A stretch of 19,347 nt of DNA from JBJGXI01 sp045635475 (GTDB taxonomy: Bacteria; Bacillota; Bacilli; Bacillales; Amphibacillaceae). A program made the translations under genes and the position numbers. A model generated the notes under the pieces. It was given only the letters and a program-made list of their open reading frames with translations. It did not search any database and was not told the origin of the DNA. Where the stretch lies: the NCBI RefSeq assembly GCF_045635475.1, contig NZ_JBJGXI010000070.1:1-19347 (forward strand). The letters run 5' to 3'. How positions within the stretch are numbered: position 1 is the first letter of the stretch; the number at the start of each line of letters is the position of its first letter. This document shows positions 7,533 through 15,580 of the stretch, piece by piece.

Positions 7533-7533
7533 C

Positions 7534-7617
7534 CTGCTAATCTCCTTGATATTTAATTTGTTAATTAACATGCTAATTATACAATTAGAAAAGGAGTTAT
7601 TTTCATTGCTAATTACA
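7534..7617 (+). repeat. Right subterminal array of the 12-bp repeat
   Basis: Seven units in 12-bp register start at 7534 (CTGCTAATC), 7546, 7558 (TTGTTAATT), 7570 (ATGCTAATT), 7582, 7594 and 7606 (TTGCTAATT). Units 7546, 7582 and 7594 are degenerate. The consensus and the plus-strand orientation are the same as in the left array, so the two arrays are direct rather than inverted copies. The last unit ends next to the right 28-bp repeat. The 16-mer AATTAACATGCTAATT at 7563-7578 is identical to 4196-4211. Confidence 0.75.
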
Positions 7618-7618
7618 T

Positions 7619-7646
7619 TTTTCTCCCTCTCAACCGAACCCGTTAA
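7619..7646 (-). repeat. Right terminal inverted repeat, 28 bp
   Basis: Perfect reverse complement of 4140-4167; it ends ...CGAACCCGTTAA directly before the right CACTTTTA. Confidence 0.92.
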
Positions 7647-7654
7647 CACTTTTA
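7647..7654 (+). repeat. Target site duplication, right copy (CACTTTTA)
   Basis: Identical to 4132-4139 in the same orientation, immediately outside the right terminal repeat. Confidence 0.9.
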
Positions 7655-7669
7655 TAAGGTGGGTTTTAT
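7655..7669. terminator. Right half of the split terminator
   Basis: TAAGGTGGGTTTTAT is the reverse complement of 4117-4131. Its last base is the final base of the cyclase stop codon (TGA, 7669-7671 on the minus strand). With the element removed it closes the terminator for both convergent genes. Confidence 0.85.
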
Positions 7670-9399
7670 CATACATTAATCATTTTCTCATATACCGCAA
7701 CTTTATTCCGTCCCTTTTGCTTTGCACCAACATACATCGCACGATCTGCGTGCCTAACAAGTTCTCGCGGATCTTCACAATGATCTGGATAAGAGGCTAC
7801 ACCAATGCTGGCTGTTACTTCAACACTGATTTGCGACTCTTCGATTAAAATGTGCTGGTCTAATTGAAACGGTATATCGGATATCGCACTATGGATGGCG
7901 TTGGCGACATATTCGCTCTGCCCTTGGTCAATTCCAGGAAGTAAAACAACGAACTCTTCCCCGCCATAGCGTGCAACAGTTCCTTCTTCTCCAACGACAT
8001 TTAATAAACGTGTTGCTAATTGCTGAAGGATTTCATTCCCGCTTTCATGACCATATGTATCATTTATCGCTTTAAAATGATCTAAATCTAACAATATTAA
8101 TGATGCTCGTTCGTTGTTAGATTTGCATGATTTTTCAAAAAACTGATCCAAATACTCCTCCATATAGCGATAATTATATAAATTAGTTAATGAATCTCGT
8201 TCACTTTTGAATTTTGTTTTTTCATAGTTATTAGCATTTGTTATCGATACTGCAAGATAGTTCGTTAAGATTTCTAAAATCATAATTTGATATCTTAGAT
8301 ATGCCCCTTTTCGTTTAGAAACTAAGGTGACAACCGCTACGATGTGATTATTTCTTTCAACTGGTAAAGATACAATGCTTTCCCCAACAATTTGGAGATC
8401 AGGAACATCCATTTGATCCCATTCTTTGTGCGATTGATAATGTACTGATTCTCCTCGTCCCCATACATTACCACTAATAGATTCAAACTTATTTAAGCGA
8501 ATATTACCTGGAAACGGCAACTTCTTCTGTGTATCATGAAATCGAGAGAGTTCCAAATATTCATCATTTACTACCTCATAAACAAAGGCATAATCAACTG
8601 GCAATAAATTGGTTACACGTTCTACAAATAGATCAATTACCTCATTTACTTCTAATTGCCCCGTTAATTCATGCCCAATTTCGCTCGTTCGTTTTAGGTA
8701 ATAATTTATGTTTTGCGTTTTATAATAGAGGGTGAATATAAACGAAATACTTATAAATGGTACGCCAACATAGAAAATTGCAGTAACCCCAATATCAGCA
8801 TACAAAATATATAAAATAAGGCCAACAGGTAAAGTGAGTGCTGTTGTTATTAAATCCCAGATCAAATCTTTATCAAAGATACGTTTCGCTTGCCCGTTAA
8901 TTATTCGTTTAAATAGCATTATAATCAGCTGATTTGTCACGAATGCCGAAATAACATAACCAATGACGGGTATTATTCCTTGGAGTGTCTGATAATTTAT
9001 TATCCCATGCCCCCCACCTAATAGGCGATAGACAAAAGCAGATAAAACCGATACACATAAAAACATAAGTAAATTGGCTGGTAACCGGTAATGCTCACTT
9101 ATACCAATTCGCAGCTTAAAAAATAGGACGAGTACAGCAATTTGCGTTAGAATGACCTCAGCTAATATTCCATAATATAGAAATACAGCAAATCCTACTG
9201 CATTGATGAAAAAAACTGGTGTATTGTTCACAATCAGCGGAAAAAAAGCAATAATGCACATTAATAGGCCAAAAGCGATAATTCCCAACCATTCTACCGA
9301 AGTTTCAGAATGTATTATATGTGGGATTTTCATTAAAATAACAGGCCAGATGCAGAGCCATGCAACCCATAAAGAAATTTGCTTTCTTCTTGATATCAT
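7669..9399 (-). CDS. Membrane-bound diguanylate cyclase (GAF-GGDEF)
   Basis: 576 residues. Makes cyclic di-GMP from two GTP. The N-terminal ~225 residues hold about seven hydrophobic segments (for example 36-57, 63-95, 107-125, 141-163, 180-226), a membrane sensor. A GAF domain covers about 245-390. The GGDEF domain begins near 400 (RDSLTNLYNYR) and carries LDLDHFKAINDTYGH and the active-site signature RYGGEEF (GGEEF 479-483). The usual RxxD inhibitory site just before it is absent (GEEGTVARYGG), so feedback inhibition by product may be weak. The layout recalls Bacillus DgcP/YtrP, but orthology is not established. The start ATG has GGGGAG about 11 nt upstream and a good sigma-A promoter at 9480-9508. 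The gene ends inside the arm of the split terminator; the C-terminus (KGRNKVAVYEK) looks complete. Confidence 0.93.
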   Translation of the reverse strand: MISRRKQISLWVAWLCIWPVILMKIPHIIHSETSVEWLGIIAFGLLMCIIAFFPLIVNNTPVFFINAVGFAVFLYYGILAEVILTQIAVLVLFFKLRIGISEHYRLPANLLMFLCVSVLSAFVYRLLGGGHGIINYQTLQGIIPVIGYVISAFVTNQLIIMLFKRIINGQAKRIFDKDLIWDLITTALTLPVGLILYILYADIGVTAIFYVGVPFISISFIFTLYYKTQNINYYLKRTSEIGHELTGQLEVNEVIDLFVERVTNLLPVDYAFVYEVVNDEYLELSRFHDTQKKLPFPGNIRLNKFESISGNVWGRGESVHYQSHKEWDQMDVPDLQIVGESIVSLPVERNNHIVAVVTLVSKRKGAYLRYQIMILEILTNYLAVSITNANNYEKTKFKSERDSLTNLYNYRYMEEYLDQFFEKSCKSNNERASLILLDLDHFKAINDTYGHESGNEILQQLATRLLNVVGEEGTVARYGGEEFVVLLPGIDQGQSEYVANAIHSAISDIPFQLDQHILIEESQISVEVTASIGVASYPDHCEDPRELVRHADRAMYVGAKQKGRNKVAVYEKMINV

Positions 9400-9479
9400 A
9401 CTTTTTACAACTCCCCAAATAGTTCCTTATACTTACTTAATCTGAAAAAAGCACGGCCGATTTGTTCCTGTTATATACA

Positions 9480-9508
9480 ATTATAGACATTTATTTATAG
9501 CTTATCAA
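9480..9508 (-). promoter_or_regulatory. Sigma-A promoter for the diguanylate cyclase
   Basis: On the minus strand TTGATA (9503-9508) and TATAAT (9480-9485) are separated by exactly 17 bp. It sits at the very end of folC. The predicted leader is about 75 nt. Confidence 0.75.
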
Positions 9509-10801
9509 TTACTTTTTTTCTAAATTTTTCCTTATTAAACCGATAAAATGTAAGGATCCTGTTACAAATAAAATCGTTTCTTTATTTGTTTGATCAGCTA
9601 AAAATGATTGAAGTGTCAGTTTCCAATCATCTGTTACAACAATTTCTTTTCCAGACGCCTGCATTAAATCTTCAACAGTCGCAGAACGTGGATGGTTAAA
9701 AGAACTTGCAGTAACCATATCAAAATCAGATGTAAGTGCCGTAAGCATTTCTTTTATCGGTTTATCTCTAAACGCGGCAAAAAGCAACGCCTTCTTTTGA
9801 CTTGGATAATACCGTTCTACCGTAGATAAAAATGCTGTAACCCCTTCTTGATTATGGGCGCCATCTACAATAACCGTTGGATTATCATGTACTTGTTCAA
9901 ATCGTCCACGTATGACTGCTGTTCCAAATGCTGCTATAGTGATTTTATCAACTAGCGTTAGCCCCTGCTCTTTCAATTTTTCCAGTCCCATACACGCAAG
10001 TGCAGCGTTACCTACCTGGTGTTCACCTTTCATCGCTAAAATTACGTCAACTAATTTCTGATTTCCTGACAAAAAGGTAAATGACTCTTGCTTTTCGGTA
10101 GTAAGCTTCCGATCTACTATACGGAATTCTCGGTTCAACTCAAATATGGGTGCATTTTTGATTTCTGCTTCCTGCTTGATAACTTCACGTGCTTCAGGTT
10201 GTGCTACTCCTGAGATAATCGAAACCCCCCCTTTGATTATCCCAGCCTTATGACGTGCAATTTGCTCATAACTATTGCCTAAAAATGGCGCATGATCCAT
10301 GCCTATGTTCGTGATAATACTTAAACACGGCTCAATACAATTCGTAGAGTCGTCCGTTCCACCCATATTGGTTTCGATTATGGCAATATCGACTACATCA
10401 GCAAAATAAACAATCGCAAGCATAAAAATAATTTCATATTCTGTCGGAGGGTCGCCTGTCACATCAAGCCCATTAATTACTGGAGCTAATTGATTCATAC
10501 AATCAATAAGTGAAGTATCCGACATAACTTCATCATTAATATGAAAATGATCGTTGATTTTATCAATACTAGGAGAGGTATATGTACCAACCTTATAACC
10601 GTTCTGCTTCAAAGCTTCTTTCATATATGTAAGTGTAGAGCCCTTACCATTTGTTCCGGCAACATGAACAGCTCTTATCTGTTTCTCTGGGTGATCTAAC
10701 GCGTCTAGCATTTGATCCATTCGAGATAATCCTAATTTAATTCCAAGACTTCTTCTATCCTGAAAGAATTGGTATACTTCTTTTATATGACAAAACATCA
10801 T
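9509..10801 (-). CDS. folC: Folylpolyglutamate synthase / dihydrofolate synthase
   Basis: 430 residues from ATG at 10801; a further in-frame TTG lies at 10804 and another ATG at 10798, with AGGCAGGT at 10807-10814. Mur-ligase superfamily enzyme that adds glutamate to dihydropteroate and folates in the cytoplasm. The ATP-binding loop HVAGTNGKGST is at about 47-57, followed by SPSIDKINDHFHIN and an IIETNMGGTDDSTN segment that aligns with the family's E(T/V)GxGGRxDxTN block; Gly/Arg there read MGGTDDS. The C-terminal domain has VDGAHNQEGV. The length is normal. In B. subtilis folC follows valS directly; here two ATP-grasp genes on the other strand lie between them, so folC has its own promoter. 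Confidence 0.95.
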   Translation of the reverse strand: MMFCHIKEVYQFFQDRRSLGIKLGLSRMDQMLDALDHPEKQIRAVHVAGTNGKGSTLTYMKEALKQNGYKVGTYTSPSIDKINDHFHINDEVMSDTSLIDCMNQLAPVINGLDVTGDPPTEYEIIFMLAIVYFADVVDIAIIETNMGGTDDSTNCIEPCLSIITNIGMDHAPFLGNSYEQIARHKAGIIKGGVSIISGVAQPEAREVIKQEAEIKNAPIFELNREFRIVDRKLTTEKQESFTFLSGNQKLVDVILAMKGEHQVGNAALACMGLEKLKEQGLTLVDKITIAAFGTAVIRGRFEQVHDNPTVIVDGAHNQEGVTAFLSTVERYYPSQKKALLFAAFRDKPIKEMLTALTSDFDMVTASSFNHPRSATVEDLMQASGKEIVVTDDWKLTLQSFLADQTNKETILFVTGSLHFIGLIRKNLEKK

Positions 10802-10840
10802 CAAATACCTGCCTAAACTATAAAATTTAATATAAAAGTT

Positions 10841-10849
10841 ATTATACCA
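10841..10849 (-). promoter_or_regulatory. Extended -10 promoter for folC
   Basis: The minus strand reads TGGTATAAT, a consensus -10 box with the TGn extension, about 40 bp upstream of the folC start. No strong -35 is present, which is usual for extended -10 promoters. The divergent ATP-grasp genes must start from the same 85-bp gap; I see no clear promoter for them. Confidence 0.55.
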
Positions 10850-10886
10850 ATAATTATCAACGGAAAGATAGGAAAGGAATGTATCT

Positions 10887-11789
10887 ATGCATCTTCATGG
10901 TTGGGTAATTTATAATGGCCATTTGGCTGAACATAAATTTTTAGATTATGCAGAGTGGATTAAACAAGCTGCAGCCAAGCAAGACATTACCATCGATATA
11001 AAAAAAAATAACCAGCTATTATCAATATTAGATATGAATACATTTCATTTTGTCGACACTCTGTCAGCAAACAAACCAGATTTTGTTTTGTTTGCCGATA
11101 AAGATATTGCATTAGCTAGACAATTAGAATATATCGGTATCCCTGTGTTTAATAGTGCAGAATCGATTGAGATAAGTGACAATAAAATCTCAACTTATCA
11201 AAGATTGACACTGCAACGACTACCAATACCCAAAACAATTGTCGGGCCGAAAGTATTTCCTGGTGTGCGCAGTATTGACATCCCTGTATTAGACCAAGTG
11301 ATAGAAGAACTTGGGGGTTTTCCCTTAATTATTAAAGAAGCGTATGGTTCGTTTGGAGAACAAGTTTATTTAATTGATTCTAAACGAGAATTACAAGACA
11401 AGATTAATTCGATAGAAGATAGACCGATTTTATTCCAACAATTCATTTCCACGAGTTATGGAAAGGATGTCCGCTTAAACGTTGTCGGTGACGAGGTTGT
11501 CGCATCGATGCTGCGACAGTCAAGTGGTGATTTTCGTGCCAACGTATCCGTAGGTGGTACCATGCAAGTTTATCAGCCATCTCACTACGAAAAACAGCTC
11601 GCAATAGCGGCAACAAAGGCGATTGGAGCTGATTTTGCAGGCATTGACTTATTGTTTGGTGAAAACGGACCAGTTATTTGTGAAATTAATTCTAATGCGC
11701 ACATTAGAAATATTTATGAATGTACTGGCGTTAATGTTGCGGATTTTATGATCAAGTATGTAGTGGAAAAACTTGGAGAGGGAGAATAG
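10887..11789 (+). CDS. RimK-like ATP-grasp ligase, first of a tandem pair
   Basis: 300 residues; ATG with GGAAAGGA 8 nt upstream. The N-terminal pre-ATP-grasp domain (1-95) is followed by an ATP-grasp fold of the RimK/LysX type. Visible motifs are IIKEAYGSFGEQVY at about 148-161 (ATP-binding loop), LFQQFI at 182-187, the block GKDVRLNVVGDEV at 192-204, MLRQSSGDFRANVSVGG, and the metal-binding end FAGIDLLF with D254 and E266-I-N268. Such enzymes use ATP to join an amino acid, often glutamate, to a carboxylate on a peptide, protein or cofactor. The substrate cannot be read from the sequence. It is followed after 2 bp by a diverged paralogue and sits between folC and valS, where B. subtilis has nothing. 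Catalytic residues look intact. Confidence 0.85.
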   Translation: MHLHGWVIYNGHLAEHKFLDYAEWIKQAAAKQDITIDIKKNNQLLSILDMNTFHFVDTLSANKPDFVLFADKDIALARQLEYIGIPVFNSAESIEISDNKISTYQRLTLQRLPIPKTIVGPKVFPGVRSIDIPVLDQVIEELGGFPLIIKEAYGSFGEQVYLIDSKRELQDKINSIEDRPILFQQFISTSYGKDVRLNVVGDEVVASMLRQSSGDFRANVSVGGTMQVYQPSHYEKQLAIAATKAIGADFAGIDLLFGENGPVICEINSNAHIRNIYECTGVNVADFMIKYVVEKLGEGE

Positions 11790-11791
11790 TT

Positions 11792-12643
11792 TTGAAGGTA
11801 GGATGGTTAATTTACAAACAGGAAGATGCCGTTAAAAATATGTCCTTCATCGACTGGTTTATAGATGAATGCAAGCAGCAAGAACTAAAGCTTGTCCTCG
11901 TTTACAGAGAGCACTTGGATATTGGTGTTTATAACGGAAAGTTAGCTCTGCACCAAAACAATCTGGAGTGTAAACCACCTGATTTCGCAGTAATACGGAC
12001 AATCGATCCATTACTGAGCCAACATCTCGAGCTGATGAACGTTCCTGTGTTTAACTCGTCTGCTGTATCGATGATGTGTAATCATAAAGCAAACACCCAC
12101 CAAGCATTAGCTCAACTCCAGATTCCAATGGTCGATACAGTTTTCCTAAAGAAAGATCTGCTTCCTAGTAAGCCGCCACTTTCCTTACCCGTTGTAATGA
12201 AAGCTGCAACAGGTCGTGGTGGCAACCAAGTTACAATGATACACACACAGACTGCCTGGGAACAATTCAGCAAGCACACCTACGCTGATGATGTAGTTGT
12301 TCAAGCTTGTAATGTGCAACTTGGGAAGGATGTACGAGTTTTTGTAGTAGGAAAAACTATTGTCGGGGCAGTGCTTCGCGAAAGCACTACAGATTTTCGT
12401 GCCAATTTTACACTCGGTGGAACGGCGAAATGGTATGAATTGAATCAAGTAGAACTCACACTTGTCCAATCAGTTGTCGATTATTTTGATTTCGGAATGG
12501 TTGGGATCGATTTTTTATTTGATTATGACGGTAATTTACTTTTCAATGAAATAGAGGATGTTGTAGGCAGTAGAACGTTGAGTGAGGTTAGTAATGTAAA
12601 TATTATTAAGCTTTATGTAGCTTGGATAAAGGAAAGGATCTAA
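11792..12643 (+). CDS. RimK-like ATP-grasp protein, second of a tandem pair
   Basis: 283 residues, TTG start 2 bp after the previous stop, with GAGAGGGAG upstream. It is a paralogue of the preceding gene: both begin GW.IY, share the pre-ATP-grasp domain and the blocks MKAATGRGGNQV (136-147), GKDVRVFVVGKTI (178-190) and RESTTDFRANFTLGG (196-210). The end of the domain differs. The first protein has D254 and E-I-N; this one has GIDFLF followed by NEIEDVVGSRTL (252-263), so the canonical metal-binding Asn is replaced by Glu255. That could mean altered metal use, or a regulatory partner for the first protein. The pair may act as a heteromer or in two successive steps; this is inference from adjacency. 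Confidence 0.82.
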   Translation: MKVGWLIYKQEDAVKNMSFIDWFIDECKQQELKLVLVYREHLDIGVYNGKLALHQNNLECKPPDFAVIRTIDPLLSQHLELMNVPVFNSSAVSMMCNHKANTHQALAQLQIPMVDTVFLKKDLLPSKPPLSLPVVMKAATGRGGNQVTMIHTQTAWEQFSKHTYADDVVVQACNVQLGKDVRVFVVGKTIVGAVLRESTTDFRANFTLGGTAKWYELNQVELTLVQSVVDYFDFGMVGIDFLFDYDGNLLFNEIEDVVGSRTLSEVSNVNIIKLYVAWIKERI

Positions 12644-12835
12644 CCCCAAATAACAGTGACTCTTTACGGATTGTATTAGCTAGAATTCTATATTTACTAA
12701 AATTATTATTCCCTACTATCGTTAAAAGACGGTCTGCAAATAGTGTAGGAATAGTTATAAAACCTGCATTCATATTCAGGAAAGATTGACAAGATAAGAT
12801 GGATTGTTCGTAACACAAAATATTGAAATGAATAC
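12644..12835. other. AT-rich intergenic DNA, no gene seen
   Basis: About 190 bp between the convergent ATP-grasp and valS genes. An open frame on the minus strand (12606-12848) overlaps the ATP-grasp gene and has no ribosome binding site or recognisable product. I see no repeat or RNA structure here apart from the adjoining valS terminator. Confidence 0.5.
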
Positions 12836-12868
12836 AAAAAGGGAGCATAAGCCATTTGCTTATGCTCC
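12836..12868 (-). terminator. valS terminator
   Basis: GGAGCATAAGC (12842-12852) pairs with GCTTATGCTCC (12858-12868) around a 5-nt loop. On the minus strand the stem is followed by a T-run (plus AAAAA, 12836-12840). It lies 10 bp after the valS stop. Confidence 0.9.
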
Positions 12869-12877
12869 TTAGCTATT

Positions 12878-15529
12878 TTATGTTTGTAATTCCTTCATTC
12901 TCGCTTCTACCTTCGCTCGTTTATCCATATAATCCTTTTGCTTCTGTCTTTCTTCTTCAACTACTTTTTCTGGTGCTTTACTTACGAATCCTTGGTTGGA
13001 TAGCTTCTTTTCTACAAGTTCGACTTCTTTTGTCCATTTATCCAATTCCTTTTGCAAGCGAGCAACTTCTTTGTCAACATCAATTAAGCCTTCCAATGGT
13101 AAATACAGCTCCGCTCCAGTAATAACCGCTGACATCGCTTTTTCAGGTGCAATGACTTTGGTAGCAATCGTTAGTTCACTTGGATTACAGAAGCGTTCTA
13201 AATAGTGTCTGTTCGCTTCTAACTGGCTAACGATCGTGTCATTTTCTGCTTGAATGAGCAATTGAATTTGTTTCGACATTGGCGTGTCAACTTCAGCACG
13301 AATGTTACGTACAGAGCGAATGATTGCTACTAAACGCTTCATTTCATCTGCTGCTGTTGCATCGTGCAAGTCGTTACGCGCTTCTGGCCAAGCTGCTTGT
13401 GTAATCGATGCACCTTGATGTGGTAACTGCTGCCAAATTTCCTCTGTGACAAATGGCATAAACGGATGTAACATTCGCATGATTTGATCAAGTACATAAG
13501 CTAAAACGGATCTTGTTGTCTGTTTTGCTTCTTCGTTTTCACCGTAAAGTGGAAGTTTCGCCATTTCAATGTACCAGTCACAGAAATCATCCCAAATAAA
13601 GTTGTATAAATGTCTGCCCGCTTCACCAAACTCGTATTTATCGGCATTTTTTGTTACAAGCTCAATCGTTTCGTTTAATCTTGTTAAAATCCATTTATCC
13701 GCAACTGATTTTTCACCAGATAGATCGATATCTTCATATTTCATATCTCCAAGGTTCATTAGTGTAAAACGAGAAGCATTCCAAATCTTGTTGATAAAAT
13801 TCCACGTTGATTCTACTTTTTCCCACTGGAAACGTAAATCCTGACCTGATGTCGAACCTGTTGATAGGAAATATCTTAGCGAATCTGCGCCGTACTTTTC
13901 AACAACATCCATCGGGTCAATTCCATTACCAAGTGATTTACTCATTTTACGACCATCTGCGTCACGAACAAGTCCGTGAATAAGCACGTCTTTGAATGGA
14001 CGTTGACCGGTAAACTCAAGGGATTGGAAAATCATACGTGATACCCAGAAGCCGATAATGTCATAGCCCGTTACGAGTACATTTGTCGGAAAATAACGCT
14101 TATAATCTTCTGCTTCTGTATCCGGCCACCCCATTGTCGAAAACGGCCATAGTGCCGATGAGAACCACGTGTCTAACACATCATTGTCTTGAGACCAATT
14201 TTCTGGATCTGTTGGGGCTTCTTTACCAACATGAATTTCACCTGTTTCATTATGATACCAAGCTGGTATTCGGTGTCCCCACCATAACTGTCTAGAAATA
14301 CACCAGTCACGTGTGTTTTCCATCCAATGTAAATATGGATGCTCAAAGCGCTCTGGTACAAACGTTACTTTTTCATCATCAGATTTCTTTTGTAACGCAA
14401 TTGCTTCATCTGCTAACGGCTGCATCTTAACGAACCATTGTGTAGATAAATACGGTTCAACGACAGCGCCACTGCGCTCAGAATGTCCAACAGAATGCAT
14501 ATGATCTTCAATTTTGAAAAGAATGCCTTCTTCTTGCAAGTCTTTGACAAGCTGTTTACGACACTCAAACCGGTCCATACCTGTGTATTTTGCTGCTTTT
14601 TCATTCATCGTGCCATCTTCGTTCATAACAAGAATGCGTTGCAAGTTATGACGGTTACCAATTTCAAAGTCATTCGGGTCGTGTGCTGGTGTAATTTTAA
14701 CCGCACCAGAACCAAATTCCATATCAACATAGTCATCCGCAACAATCTCAATTTCGCGACCAACAATTGGCAATATAAGCGTTTTTCCAATTAGGTGTTT
14801 GTAGCGGTCATCTTCAGGGTGTACAGCAACTGCTGTATCTCCTAGCATTGTTTCCGGACGAGTCGTAGCAATTTCGATATGACCGGAGCCATCTTTTAAC
14901 GGATACTTCATATGATAGAAATGACCTTGAATTTCCTCGTGAATAACCTCGATATCAGAAAGTGCTGTTTTTGTTTTCGGATCCCAGTTAATAATATATT
15001 CACCGCGGTAAATCAAACCTTTTTCATAAAGCTGAACAAACACTTCTTTAACCGCTTCGGAGAGCCCCTCATCTAAGGTAAATCGTTCTCTTGAATAATC
15101 AAGTCCAAGTCCAAGGTTTTCCCACTGCTTACGAATGAAATCCGCATATTCTTCTTTCCAACCCCACGCTTGCTCAAGAAATTTTTCACGCCCCAAATCA
15201 TGGCGACTTTGCCCTTGCTCACGTAGCTTTGCTTCTACCTTCGCCTGTGTTGCGATACCGGCATGGTCCATACCTGGTAACCATAAAACGTCATAGCCTT
15301 GCATCCGTTTCATCCGGCTAATAATGTCCTGCAATGTTGTATCCCAAGCATGGCCAAGGTGCAGTTTACCAGTTACGTTTGGCGGCGGGATTACGATTGT
15401 AAAAGGTTGTTTGTTGTCGTCTTGTGTTGCTTCAAAAAATTTACCGTCAACCCAAAACTTATAACGGTCCTGTTCTACTGCCGTAGGATCATATTTCGGT
15501 GGCAAGGATACTTCTTTATTTTGTTCCAA
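12878..15529 (-). CDS. valS: Valyl-tRNA synthetase
   Basis: 883 residues. Class I enzyme that charges tRNA-Val and edits misactivated threonine. I place the start at TTG 15529: AAGGAGG (15538-15544) is then 8 nt upstream and the protein begins MEQNKEVSLPPKYDP, like other Bacillus ValS. The longer frame from TTG 15547 would put the ribosome binding site inside the gene. The HIGH motif appears as PPPNVTGKLHLGHAWD near residue 45, the CP1 editing domain follows (TTRPETMLGDTAVAVHP), and KMSKS is in DGRKMSKSLGN. The anticodon-binding domain and a charged C-terminal coiled coil (VDKEVARLQKELDKW and onward) complete a full-length protein. Expression is controlled by the T-box leader upstream. It is separated from ysxE by that leader and a small gene on the other strand. 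Confidence 0.97.
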   Translation of the reverse strand: MEQNKEVSLPPKYDPTAVEQDRYKFWVDGKFFEATQDDNKQPFTIVIPPPNVTGKLHLGHAWDTTLQDIISRMKRMQGYDVLWLPGMDHAGIATQAKVEAKLREQGQSRHDLGREKFLEQAWGWKEEYADFIRKQWENLGLGLDYSRERFTLDEGLSEAVKEVFVQLYEKGLIYRGEYIINWDPKTKTALSDIEVIHEEIQGHFYHMKYPLKDGSGHIEIATTRPETMLGDTAVAVHPEDDRYKHLIGKTLILPIVGREIEIVADDYVDMEFGSGAVKITPAHDPNDFEIGNRHNLQRILVMNEDGTMNEKAAKYTGMDRFECRKQLVKDLQEEGILFKIEDHMHSVGHSERSGAVVEPYLSTQWFVKMQPLADEAIALQKKSDDEKVTFVPERFEHPYLHWMENTRDWCISRQLWWGHRIPAWYHNETGEIHVGKEAPTDPENWSQDNDVLDTWFSSALWPFSTMGWPDTEAEDYKRYFPTNVLVTGYDIIGFWVSRMIFQSLEFTGQRPFKDVLIHGLVRDADGRKMSKSLGNGIDPMDVVEKYGADSLRYFLSTGSTSGQDLRFQWEKVESTWNFINKIWNASRFTLMNLGDMKYEDIDLSGEKSVADKWILTRLNETIELVTKNADKYEFGEAGRHLYNFIWDDFCDWYIEMAKLPLYGENEEAKQTTRSVLAYVLDQIMRMLHPFMPFVTEEIWQQLPHQGASITQAAWPEARNDLHDATAADEMKRLVAIIRSVRNIRAEVDTPMSKQIQLLIQAENDTIVSQLEANRHYLERFCNPSELTIATKVIAPEKAMSAVITGAELYLPLEGLIDVDKEVARLQKELDKWTKEVELVEKKLSNQGFVSKAPEKVVEEERQKQKDYMDKRAKVEARMKELQT

Positions 15530-15580
15530 ACCAATTTCCTCCTTCAAAAAAACACTGTGATAAGATAAAAGCAGAAAAAC

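Larger units (their letters stand above)
4140..7646. mobile_element. 3507-bp transposon inserted in a terminator loop
   Basis: The element is bounded by 28-bp perfect terminal inverted repeats (4140-4167 and 7619-7646) and flanked by an 8-bp direct duplication. In order it contains: an inward-facing terminator (4188-4227); a 12-bp repeat array (about 4258-4414); a small putative DNA-binding protein gene (4440-4697); a 649-residue transposase gene overlapping it (4690-6639); a bidirectional terminator (6643-6698); a lipoprotein cargo gene on the opposite strand (6697-7371); a second inward-facing terminator (7501-7532); and a right 12-bp repeat array (7534-7617). Intact ends, a perfect duplication and open genes suggest a recent and perhaps active insertion. 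I could not assign it to a named IS family: 8-bp duplications also occur in ISL3, IS66 and IS256 elements, but the ends and protein do not match what I know of those. Confidence 0.9.

Noticed and set aside
4117..7669. Integration by a tyrosine recombinase: identical 8-bp spacers between inverted arms at both ends look like att sites.
   Set aside because: The element encodes no integrase. A simple 8-bp target duplication at a palindromic target explains all the bases, with a DDE-like transposase present.
7528..7848. 106-residue plus-strand frame across the right end of the transposon.
   Set aside because: It crosses the terminal repeat and is antisense to the cyclase gene, with no recognisable product.
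12606..12848. 80-residue minus-strand frame between the ATP-grasp and valS genes.
   Set aside because: It overlaps the end of a real gene and the valS terminator, lacks a ribosome binding site and resembles no family I know.
15530..15547. Longer valS start at TTG 15547.
   Set aside because: It would place the AAGGAGG ribosome binding site inside the coding region; TTG 15529 has ideal spacing and matches the usual ValS N-terminus.
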